From NCBI GenBank assembly GCA_002409405.1, contig DHNG01000017.1:2664-46902 (forward strand): a stretch of DNA of 44,239 nt, read 5' to 3'. Shown one piece after another: positions 25,220 through 32,601 of this stretch. Each line of letters opens with the position of its first letter. The first letter of the stretch is position 1. Position numbers and translations under genes: made by a program. The notes under the pieces were generated by a model that did not search any database, had not been told where the DNA came from, and saw only the letters and a list, made by a program, of their open reading frames with translations. The DNA is from Flavobacteriales bacterium UBA5422. GTDB taxonomy: Bacteria; Bacteroidota; Bacteroidia; Flavobacteriales_D; Crocinitomicaceae.

Positions 25220-27409
25220 TTATTTTTTCGCATTAAACAAGTTGTGAACTTCGCTTTTCAATACCAGACTTCCACCAGAGCTTCTGGTTTTAATAGATTG
25301 AACATAACTAACATTTCCTTCTTCCATATCAAATACCACAAATGCAATTTCACACCATCTGTAATTGGAAAAGCCCATCAGGAACATTGCAGGGAAAAGA
25401 GGAGGAACAATTGCTCCGGTAACTGCAGCACCAATTGCTCCTTTAGGATTGGTATAATACTCCGTCCAGGAAAATAAGACTCTGCTCGTTCCACATTTTT
25501 GTTGAATGTGCTGAATCAGTTCAAAATCTACTGGAACAAAATGCGTCGCTTCAGGTAATTCGGCATACTGTCGCAAGTAATTCATCATTGTATTTCGTTG
25601 ATTGAATACATCTGTACCTCCCTGGTTAAGTGATGGCGTACTGTAATCAACAAGCTTGACATTTTCCTTTTGCGCGGTATAGTTAATCGCTTCAACCAGC
25701 TTATTTTGATACATATCCGTTTTTTCAAAATCATAATTTTGCCGGTTGATATAAACAGTTGTCGGTTCTACCACAATCAATCGTTCTCCGACAACAGAAG
25801 TTTTTTCTGTTTTACGGGTTCTTGCTTTTTTCTTCACTGACCGCTCTGCACTAAGTTTATCCGCCTCCTCCTGGTAACTTTTAAATTCGTCTGTAAACGA
25901 TTTATCAGAAATCAAATCGGAAATTCCATACAGGTAGTATTTAGAAGAGTCACTAACAATGGCTGACGAAGTGCTTTTCCCTGCTCCCGTGCCCTTAATT
26001 CTGTCGTATTTTGACAACGGTTCAGTCGTTGATATGGTACTTGTCGAATCGATTACTCCTGAAGTCAATGAATCTTTACTTTCTGTTTTCGCTTCAAACG
26101 CCTTCTCAAACGGAATATCACTGTATTTTGTCCATGACCAGTTTCCTGAAGCAGCTATAATCTTCATCATTGATGAGCGGATCTTTTGCAGTTCTTCGCT
26201 ATCAGGATAAATTGCCAATGCATCCGTCACAGTTCTTAGCGCATGAGAACTGACAGCATACTTGTCCAGTTTTTTAATGTATTGATACAAAACAGCACTT
26301 TCTCCTTCCAGTTTTTGCTTCGAAACGGTTACATCTGTCCAGTGTCCGTTCAATTTCGCATTCAGCAATCCCAACCAGGTATGTGCTTTCCATCTCGTCA
26401 ATGCATAATTCTCAGGGAACTCCTTTTCAAGCAGAAAAAGCTGATACAGCGCCTTGGACAATTCCAAATCGATAATGCTCGTTCGCACCGATTCGAAACG
26501 GGCATAATTCCGGATGGTTGTAAACTCATCTGCATTTCCGACAAATGCACTTCCTGTTCCGAATTGATTTTCCAGGTGAGGTCGAATGGTTTCTTTTCGT
26601 TTTGCAACATTCGGGTGAGTACTGTTTTCATCGTCGTACGCTTCATCAATCTTAATCGGAAAAGGTTCTGTTGAAAATTCTTTTTCCGGAACAAAAAACA
26701 GTGGTGTGTTAAAATAATCAGAAGGAAATTTAATTTCATCAAATGGCAAATGACAATACATCAAGACATCAAAAGAGTTGTATATTTCCGTAGCAGAATA
26801 TCCCGCTTTCAGGCACATATCGACAGCCTTACTATCTGCCTCAAACTCTTTTTCTTTTGAATAATTATTAAACTGTCCGATGTTTTCCCGGTTGTATTCA
26901 TGTTGTAACTTCCATTCAAATGTCTGCACGACATGTTCTTCCTGATAATGAACGATTTCATGCGCCAGAACATAGGCCAACTGTGTTTCATTTGCAAATT
27001 GGGAGATCAATCCTGTTGTAAAAACAATAATTCCCTGATGTGTCGAGAAGGCGTTACTGACATTGGATTTTAAGGTATAGAACCGGAGCTTTGAATACAG
27101 TTCTTTATCATCTTTCAGCAGTTTTTGTGCAATTTTGTCCACATAAACAGAAATCGGATCTCCATAAATGCACTGCCCGGAGTGAATCATCTGGTCAATC
27201 GAATAATGGATATTTTGCTTAAATTCTTCATCTGACTTTTCTGTCAGATTACTATTTCGTTGCTTGTCACCTGCTACTTTTTCACGCGTCAAGGCAGAGA
27301 AATCAGAAGGAATCTTACCGGACGATTGTAGTGTAGTAAACTTATTCAGATCAATTTGCCCGGTGATAGTGAACACTGAGAAGGCAAACAAAAAGCATAT
27401 TTTCTTCAT
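25220..27409 (-). CDS. Exported M48-family zinc metalloprotease with large C-terminal region
   Basis: A 729-residue protein with a signal peptide (MKKICFLFAFSVFTITGQ). The peptidase domain spans about residues 60-280: LAHEIVH at His150-His154 supplies two zinc ligands and the catalytic Glu, and the later EADSKAVDMCLKAGY supplies the third ligand. This is the Ste24/BepA-like M48 plan, in soluble periplasmic form without the four membrane helices of HtpX. After a TPR-like helical region and a Ser/Thr-rich linker (about 440-510), residues 540-729 form a second conserved-looking domain of unknown function, with the VEPTTVYINRQNYDF and SWTEYYTNPKGAIGAAVTGA segments. BepA-type proteins process outer-membrane proteins, which fits the barrel genes on both sides. 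The gene follows nadE by 18 bases. Confidence 0.88.
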   Translation of the reverse strand: MKKICFLFAFSVFTITGQIDLNKFTTLQSSGKIPSDFSALTREKVAGDKQRNSNLTEKSDEEFKQNIHYSIDQMIHSGQCIYGDPISVYVDKIAQKLLKDDKELYSKLRFYTLKSNVSNAFSTHQGIIVFTTGLISQFANETQLAYVLAHEIVHYQEEHVVQTFEWKLQHEYNRENIGQFNNYSKEKEFEADSKAVDMCLKAGYSATEIYNSFDVLMYCHLPFDEIKFPSDYFNTPLFFVPEKEFSTEPFPIKIDEAYDDENSTHPNVAKRKETIRPHLENQFGTGSAFVGNADEFTTIRNYARFESVRTSIIDLELSKALYQLFLLEKEFPENYALTRWKAHTWLGLLNAKLNGHWTDVTVSKQKLEGESAVLYQYIKKLDKYAVSSHALRTVTDALAIYPDSEELQKIRSSMMKIIAASGNWSWTKYSDIPFEKAFEAKTESKDSLTSGVIDSTSTISTTEPLSKYDRIKGTGAGKSTSSAIVSDSSKYYLYGISDLISDKSFTDEFKSYQEEADKLSAERSVKKKARTRKTEKTSVVGERLIVVEPTTVYINRQNYDFEKTDMYQNKLVEAINYTAQKENVKLVDYSTPSLNQGGTDVFNQRNTMMNYLRQYAELPEATHFVPVDFELIQHIQQKCGTSRVLFSWTEYYTNPKGAIGAAVTGAIVPPLFPAMFLMGFSNYRWCEIAFVVFDMEEGNVSYVQSIKTRSSGGSLVLKSEVHNLFNAKK

Positions 27410-27427
27410 CTAAAAACTCTTTGGAGC

Positions 27428-28201
27428 CTAAAGATACATTTTTGGAATGAAACAAACCGGAATCGGCTGCATTTTGTGTTGATTAATACGATTTAAACGT
27501 CGGTAGATTGCCAAAACCTGCTGTTCTCTTTCTGTCAATACAGTTTCGTCGCCCGAAAACTCCATCGCCCACTCCAATTCGGGATAGGTTGCCCCGATCT
27601 GATCTTCATCACTCCTGCCATCTTCAAACAAGCCATCGGTGGGTTTTGCTTCCAGGATAACCGGAATGACACCTGAATGACGGGCAAGTTCAAAGACCTG
27701 TGTTTTATTAATGTCTGCAATCGGAGAAATGTCAACCCCCCCATCGCCATATTTTGTATAAAACCCGACACCAAAGTCTTCCACTTTGTTTCCCGTTCCG
27801 ACAACCAGACAGCCATTTACCTGCGCGACAGCGTACAATGTAGTCATTCGCAAACGAGAGCGGGAGTTCGCCATTGCCAGGTGATTGGCATTCAAATTAA
27901 ACGGCATCGCACGTTCAAATGTTTCAAATGTTTCCGTCAGATTGATCTCCAGAGAAGAAACATTCGGATACCGCATCTTCAGTTCATCCATGTGTTGAAC
28001 TGCTCGTTCGTATTCTGCTGTTGTCTGGCGAATCGGCATGGTTAACAAGATCGTTTTCGCTCCTGTCTGTGCACAAAGTGTAGAAACCAATGCAGAGTCA
28101 ATTCCTCCCGATATTCCCACAACAAAACCGGATAAACCTGTCGATTTCAGGTAATCTGCCAACCATTCCCGGATGTAACTGGAAACCTCTTCAGCCTTCA
28201 A
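27428..28201 (-). CDS. nadE: NAD(+) synthase, ammonia-dependent type
   Basis: A 257-residue cytoplasmic enzyme that amidates nicotinate adenine dinucleotide to NAD with ATP. It shows the PP-loop VGISGGIDSALVS (residues about 28-40), then NSRSRLRMTTLYA, GTGNKVEDFGVGFYTKYGDG, ADINKTQVF and a C-terminal RRLNRINQHKMQP. There is no N-terminal glutaminase domain, so it uses free ammonia. It lies between a barrel gene (28 bases upstream) and the M48 gene (18 bases downstream) on the minus strand, divergent from gldB. I recall nadE as a frequent neighbour of gldB in Flavobacteriia. Confidence 0.95.
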   Translation of the reverse strand: MKAEEVSSYIREWLADYLKSTGLSGFVVGISGGIDSALVSTLCAQTGAKTILLTMPIRQTTAEYERAVQHMDELKMRYPNVSSLEINLTETFETFERAMPFNLNANHLAMANSRSRLRMTTLYAVAQVNGCLVVGTGNKVEDFGVGFYTKYGDGGVDISPIADINKTQVFELARHSGVIPVILEAKPTDGLFEDGRSDEDQIGATYPELEWAMEFSGDETVLTEREQQVLAIYRRLNRINQHKMQPIPVCFIPKMYL

Positions 28202-28229
28202 AATATCTGTAAATAATGTGATGTGCTCC

Positions 28230-29048
28230 TTAGAACAAGATCGAAATTTTCAACTGCAATTGTCCTTGTGTTGCTTTATTAGAGACAGGTCGTTGAACCA
28301 TCGTTCCGTTTTGGTCTGCTTCGTATGTAAACATGTACGCATTGTCTCTGTTGTAATACAATGGAGTAATTCCGTAGTAATAACCGATTTCAGCCATCAG
28401 ACATGTACTTCCTGTAAAATTCCATTCAGCACCTCCTGCTACACCAACCGATCCTTTATAAAAGAATACTTCATTGGAAGCTTTCATATTTTTTTGTTCA
28501 ACAGTTGCTCCGAAATTCGCAGGTAAACTTCCTAATTCAGTAAATGCAAATGAATTTCCCGTATCGTTTGATTTTTGTCCTAACAAGAAGCTGTGACGCA
28601 TACCGAACTTACCGAAGTAACGTACATAACCGATGAATTTCGTTCTGAACAACAACATCGTAGGAACAGTAAGATATGTTGATTTTTGATTGCGCTCCTG
28701 CAACAGGAATAAGCCGTTTGCTTCTGCCGCATCTTCAATCCCTACAATTTTTGTATCATTAAAATAATAGAACAACGGGCTTGGTCCGGTTTTAAATTTT
28801 GTTGTAGAAAATTCGAATTCAATTCCGGTTGTCAGACCAATCGTTTCATTGAACATGATGTTCATGTTTCCACCGATCAGCAGGTCATTTCCAACACCGT
28901 TTTTCTCGAGGTTCTTTGTTCCCATATTCTGGAAATTCAATCCAAATCCTGCCACTAATCCTCCCTGGAATTTTTTATCTGCGGCATCCTGCCCCATTGA
29001 TAATTGTGAAAATGCAAGAACAATAACTGAAAGTAAAACCTTTTTCAT
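28230..29048 (-). CDS. PorT-like outer-membrane beta-barrel protein
   Basis: A 272-residue protein with signal peptide MKKVLLSVIVLAFSQLSMGQ and a mature part of alternating strands: FQGGLVAGFGLNFQNMG, NIMFNETIGLTTGIEFEFS, TYLTVPTMLLFRTKFIGYV, SVGVAGGAEWNFTG and a closing LQLKISILF with terminal Phe. This is the OMP_b-brl_2-type small barrel. It is the first gene of the minus-strand run barrel-nadE-M48-barrel and shares an 81-base divergent promoter region with gldB. The specific function is unknown. Confidence 0.85.
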   Translation of the reverse strand: MKKVLLSVIVLAFSQLSMGQDAADKKFQGGLVAGFGLNFQNMGTKNLEKNGVGNDLLIGGNMNIMFNETIGLTTGIEFEFSTTKFKTGPSPLFYYFNDTKIVGIEDAAEANGLFLLQERNQKSTYLTVPTMLLFRTKFIGYVRYFGKFGMRHSFLLGQKSNDTGNSFAFTELGSLPANFGATVEQKNMKASNEVFFYKGSVGVAGGAEWNFTGSTCLMAEIGYYYGITPLYYNRDNAYMFTYEADQNGTMVQRPVSNKATQGQLQLKISILF

Positions 29049-29101
29049 CTTAATATTTTAGTTGTTCAACAAAAGTGGTCGATTATTCAACCCAAATTAA
29101 C

Positions 29102-29109
29102 TAATTTTG
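29102..29109 (+). promoter_or_regulatory. TAnnTTTG -7 box of the gldB unit
   Basis: TAATTTTG fully matches the consensus, about 20 bases upstream of gldB, in the divergent region shared with the barrel gene. A TTG -33 element is not evident. Confidence 0.55.
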
Positions 29110-29129
29110 ATGCGAAATTAAACAAAATA

Positions 29130-30137
29130 ATGATACTCAAAAAGTTTTTCTGTTTCATCCTGTTGTTTTTAACCCTGACAGCATGCAAACACGACCCGCT
29201 GGATATTGACATCAGTACAACGAGCGTTCAGATCGGTTTCACCAACCTGGATTCTTTGCTTTATAACACCAATGCGGAGCAACTCCCGGAACTCAGAAAA
29301 GAGCTTTCTGCTTCTATTTCCGATATTTTTGACTATCAAATTGGTTATTGCATGCGCATCGGACGCGTTCACGACACTGCATTCGTTAATAGCATCTTGC
29401 AGTACCGGGCCGACACAAGCATCATTCAACTGGAAAAGGAAATTGCCAGTCAGTTCAGCGATCTCAGTAAATACAAAAAGAACCTGGCACTCGCTTTCCG
29501 TTACCTGAAAACACACGTGCCGGATGCAAAAATTCCGCAACAGATTGTTTTTCAAAATTCGTTGTTCAACAGCAGCGCTTTTTGTACGGAAAACGAAATA
29601 GGGATCGGATTGGACCAATACCTGGGTGCCCAATCACCGACAATTAAACAACTTCCTTCTGAACCTTTTTACGATTGGATGAAAAAAGGATTTGACCGCA
29701 ACTACATGGAAAGAGATGCGGTACTCTCATGGATACTTACGCACATTCTTCCCGAAGTAAAGGGAAACCTGGCAGAAGAAATTATTTATCATGGAAAAGC
29801 GCTATACCTGACAGAAGCAGCGATGCCTTCCGCAGCAAAACACATCATTACACGTTATTCCGAAAAAGATCTGAAATGGGCGAATGAAAACGAATACAGT
29901 TTCTGGAAATACCTGGTTGATGAAAACATGCTGTTTAAAACGGACGAAAGAAATGCACGCAATATGTTACAGGAAGGTCCCTTTACTTCCGGACTCCCGG
30001 AAAAAGGTCCTGACAGACTGGGGCAATTCCTGGGATGGAAAATTGTAAAAAACTACATGGAAAACTCCAAAACGACAGTTGAAGAATTAATCAATACACC
30101 TTACAACGAAATTTTACAGGCGTACGAACCGGAATAA
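29130..30137 (+). CDS. gldB: Gliding motility lipoprotein GldB
   Basis: A 335-residue lipoprotein: MILKKFFCFILLFLTLTAC gives a lipobox LTAC with Cys19, followed by acidic-tolerant KHDPLDIDIS. The rest matches the GldB family: helical, with ALAFRYLKTHVPDAKIPQQI, GIGLDQYLGAQSP, WILTHILPEVKGNLAEEIIY and a C-terminal GQFLGWKIVKNYMENSKT. The fold contains an M48/DUF2268-like layout, although the family is not known as an active protease. GldB is essential for gliding motility in Flavobacterium johnsoniae and is linked to the GldJ-dependent T9SS/gliding apparatus at the cell envelope. It is followed at ten bases by gldC. Confidence 0.95.
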   Translation: MILKKFFCFILLFLTLTACKHDPLDIDISTTSVQIGFTNLDSLLYNTNAEQLPELRKELSASISDIFDYQIGYCMRIGRVHDTAFVNSILQYRADTSIIQLEKEIASQFSDLSKYKKNLALAFRYLKTHVPDAKIPQQIVFQNSLFNSSAFCTENEIGIGLDQYLGAQSPTIKQLPSEPFYDWMKKGFDRNYMERDAVLSWILTHILPEVKGNLAEEIIYHGKALYLTEAAMPSAAKHIITRYSEKDLKWANENEYSFWKYLVDENMLFKTDERNARNMLQEGPFTSGLPEKGPDRLGQFLGWKIVKNYMENSKTTVEELINTPYNEILQAYEPE

Positions 30138-30146
30138 TTGAAAAAT

Positions 30147-30500
30147 ATGGAAGCAGAAGATAAAATTGCAAAAACATCTGAGATTAAACTATCAGTTGGA
30201 TTGAATGAAAACAACCTGCCATTGGGGATTCAATGGAGCGCCTCAGACGGTGGAGTGGAAAATGCGCAAGCACGCGCACTGATGCTTTCACTATGGGATC
30301 CGAAGGCCAACAACACAATGAAAATTGACCTTTGGACGAAAGATATGTCTGTTGAAGAAATGAAACAGTTCTTTCACCAGACCTTACTGACAATGGCCGA
30401 TACGTTTGAAAAAGCGACCGGAGAAAAAAACATTTGTGAAGACCTCCGTGATTACTGTTACCACTTTGCAGATAAAATGAATATTTTACCTGAACAGTAG
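30147..30500 (+). CDS. gldC: Gliding motility protein GldC
   Basis: A 117-residue soluble protein starting MEAEDKIAKTSEIKLSVGLN; the ATG at 30147 is preferred over an in-frame TTG three codons earlier. Family blocks are NNLPLGIQWSASDGGVENAQ, MLSLWDPKANNTMKIDLWTK and FHQTLLTMADTFEKATG. GldC has no signal peptide and acts in the cytoplasm; in F. johnsoniae it supports but is not strictly required for gliding. The stop codon shares a base with the GTG start of the next gene, so gldB-gldC-DUF2797 is a tight operon. Confidence 0.95.
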   Translation: MEAEDKIAKTSEIKLSVGLNENNLPLGIQWSASDGGVENAQARALMLSLWDPKANNTMKIDLWTKDMSVEEMKQFFHQTLLTMADTFEKATGEKNICEDLRDYCYHFADKMNILPEQ

Positions 30501-31297
30501 TGAAAGGAATTTTGCATAAAATGAAAACTGTATTCAATGATCCCATTGAGTACAGTTTATTACTGGATGGGGAAAACCTGTCGGTCAATTCGTTGATCGG
30601 GAAGCACATCCAACTGCAACACACAGGAGCCATTTTTTGTTCATCCTGTGGCACTAAAATCAAGAAAACATTCCAGGATGGGCTTTGTTTTAAGTGCTTT
30701 CAATCAGCACCTGAAGCTTCAGAGTGTATTTTACGCCCGGAATTGTGTCGCGCTCACCTGGGAGAAGGGAGAGATATCGAGTGGGAGCAAAATAATCACA
30801 ACCAACCGCATGTTGTATACCTTGCAGCGTCGGATACCGTGAAGGTCGGAGTAACCCGTGCAACGCAAGTTCCCTTCAGATGGATGGATCAGGGAGCGAT
30901 ATCAGCAATACGTCTGGCGGAAACCCCCAATCGCTATGAAGCCGGAAAACTGGAAGTTGCTCTGAAAAGCTTTTTCACAGACAAAACCAACTGGCAGCGA
31001 ATGCTCAAAAATGAAATTGACGAAAGCATTGACCTGGAAGAAGAAAAATGGTCACTGCACGACCAATTACCATCCGATCTGACGGAGTTTTTCTCCGAAA
31101 ACGATGAAATTATTCGAATTCATTACCCGGTTGAACAATATCCTGAAAAAATCAAAAGCCTGTCATTCGACAAAACACCGTTGATTGAAGGAAAACTGAG
31201 CGGAATTAAAGGTCAATACCTGCTGTTTGAAGACGGTTCGGTCATCAACATCCGAAAGCATACAGGATACGAAGTTGTTATTTTAGTGGAGAGTTAA
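30500..31297 (+). CDS. DUF2797 zinc-ribbon protein
   Basis: A 265-residue cytoplasmic protein. The GTG start at 30500 overlaps the gldC stop by one base; it is preferred to the ATG at 30521 because the family's N-terminal KGILHKM-type segment precedes DPIEYSLLL. Two CxxC pairs (CSSCGTK and CFKCF, residues about 52-72) form a zinc ribbon. VVYLAASDTVKVGVTRATQV, then RWMDQGA, with ETPNRYEAGKLEVALK, resembles the GIY-YIG-like region of DUF2797 proteins. The last 90 residues have an OB-like sheet (LSGIKGQYLLFEDGSVINIR). Function is not established; the GIY-YIG similarity hints at a nucleic-acid role. It sits in the gld operon, as is common in Flavobacteriia. Confidence 0.88.
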   Translation: MKGILHKMKTVFNDPIEYSLLLDGENLSVNSLIGKHIQLQHTGAIFCSSCGTKIKKTFQDGLCFKCFQSAPEASECILRPELCRAHLGEGRDIEWEQNNHNQPHVVYLAASDTVKVGVTRATQVPFRWMDQGAISAIRLAETPNRYEAGKLEVALKSFFTDKTNWQRMLKNEIDESIDLEEEKWSLHDQLPSDLTEFFSENDEIIRIHYPVEQYPEKIKSLSFDKTPLIEGKLSGIKGQYLLFEDGSVINIRKHTGYEVVILVES

Positions 31298-31347
31298 AAA
31301 TGGAAAGTGGAAAGTTATCATCATTCTCCACTTTCCACTCTCAACTC
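31291..31347. repeat. Imperfect inverted repeat between convergent genes
   Basis: AGTGGAAAGT (31306-31315) pairs with ACTTTCCACT (31330-31339), and outer GAGTT (31291-31295) pairs with AACTC (31342-31346). The left arm holds a tandem GGAAAGT heptamer. There is no T tract, so it may be a terminator or a REP-like intergenic element. Confidence 0.5.
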
Positions 31348-31359
31348 TATCACTTTCAA

Positions 31360-32490
31360 CTAAATCAATTCAGCCAGTTTTTTCCCAACATTCGTTCCCA
31401 ACGCCACACCAATCCCACCAAGTCGTGCTCCAACAGCAACCTTATCATTCACCCGTTTAATGATCGGGTATTTCGACGCCCCCATTCCCATGATCCCACT
31501 CCACTGGTAATCGATCGCATAGGATTTTCCGGGAATAATCATTTCCTCCAGCAATTGTTGCAACCGACCCTGAATCATCGGAGTGATTGTCATCTCGTAC
31601 GTCGTTTCACCTGCAATATCCAGATTTCTTGCCCCACCAAGCAGAATCCGATTCTCAAAATTTCTGAAATAGTAATACCCGAAATCGTAATGAAATGTTC
31701 CTTTCAGTGAAAGATCCGGGATCGGAGAAGTAACCAACACCTGAGCACGTGCCGGGACAACGTCTTCATCAGCCAGGAGCTGTCTTGTAAATCCATTGAC
31801 AGTTACCGCAATTTTTGATGCGGAAACAGCCCCAATTGACGTGTGGACAATTCCTTGCTGCTCATCAATCGATTCGACGGTAATTCCATACATGATCTGA
31901 ATTCCCGCTTCGACAATCAATTGGTGGTACCGCTTCATCATTTTTCCGGTATCGATCTGTCCTTCCAGGTTAATAGTAAAACATGTTTCAATTCCCGACA
32001 ATCCGAATCGACCGGCTGCAGACACGTCTTCTGAAAATACTTCCTTTTTCCCTGTGATTCTGAATAATTCCTGATTCATAGCTGACAAACCATCGCATAC
32101 TTCTTCTGACACCCCTTTTTGGTCCGGTGTAATGAGGTCCCACCCTCCGTTTTGTTGAAAATCCATTGCTTTATCACCAATCAATTCTCGCAAATACACC
32201 AATCCTTCATACCTCGCCTGCACGGTATCCCACACCAACGATGCATCCTGTTTCTTCAGGTCATCCAACAATTCTACCGGCCCGCCGAAACTTGCAAATC
32301 CTGCATTTTTAGTACTCGCACCACAGGGGAGAAATCCCCTTTCCAGCATTAAAATCCGGGCAGAAGGATACTTTTTACGCAGGTGAAAAGCAGTAGAGCA
32401 CCCCACAATACCGGCTCCGATAATCAGGAAATCAATTTCCTCAAAAAATTCTTTCCGTTCCCAAAAACTTAATTGTTCAATGTTTAGCAT
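31360..32490 (-). CDS. FAD-dependent oxidoreductase, DAO/glycine-oxidase-like
   Basis: A 376-residue enzyme of the DAO superfamily. The FAD-binding motif IDFLIIGAGIVGCSTAFHL lies at residues about 19-37, and GASTKNAGFASFGG (about 57-70) is the loop contacting flavin in DadA/ThiO/MnmC-like enzymes. The substrate domain includes the GQIDTGKMM block, and the C-terminal FAD block is WSGIMGMGASKYPIIKR and GARLGGIGVALG. It should oxidise an amine or amino acid with oxygen as acceptor; the substrate is not readable. It is monocistronic, convergent with the gld operon and divergent from the giant repeat gene. Confidence 0.9.
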   Translation of the reverse strand: MLNIEQLSFWERKEFFEEIDFLIIGAGIVGCSTAFHLRKKYPSARILMLERGFLPCGASTKNAGFASFGGPVELLDDLKKQDASLVWDTVQARYEGLVYLRELIGDKAMDFQQNGGWDLITPDQKGVSEEVCDGLSAMNQELFRITGKKEVFSEDVSAAGRFGLSGIETCFTINLEGQIDTGKMMKRYHQLIVEAGIQIMYGITVESIDEQQGIVHTSIGAVSASKIAVTVNGFTRQLLADEDVVPARAQVLVTSPIPDLSLKGTFHYDFGYYYFRNFENRILLGGARNLDIAGETTYEMTITPMIQGRLQQLLEEMIIPGKSYAIDYQWSGIMGMGASKYPIIKRVNDKVAVGARLGGIGVALGTNVGKKLAELI

Positions 32491-32601
32491 GATTTTTGAA
32501 CTCTTTTCTCAGAGATTTTTACGATATTTGTAATATTTTTTTGATCAAATTTAAACCAAATCTGTAACTGGTTGTACAGGTAGCACGTTTAAGTAATAAC
32601 T

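Noticed and set aside
31300..31710. 136-codon plus-strand open frame opposite the FAD oxidoreductase
   Set aside because: Antisense shadow of a well-supported gene; composition biased to His, Ser and Asn with no motif.
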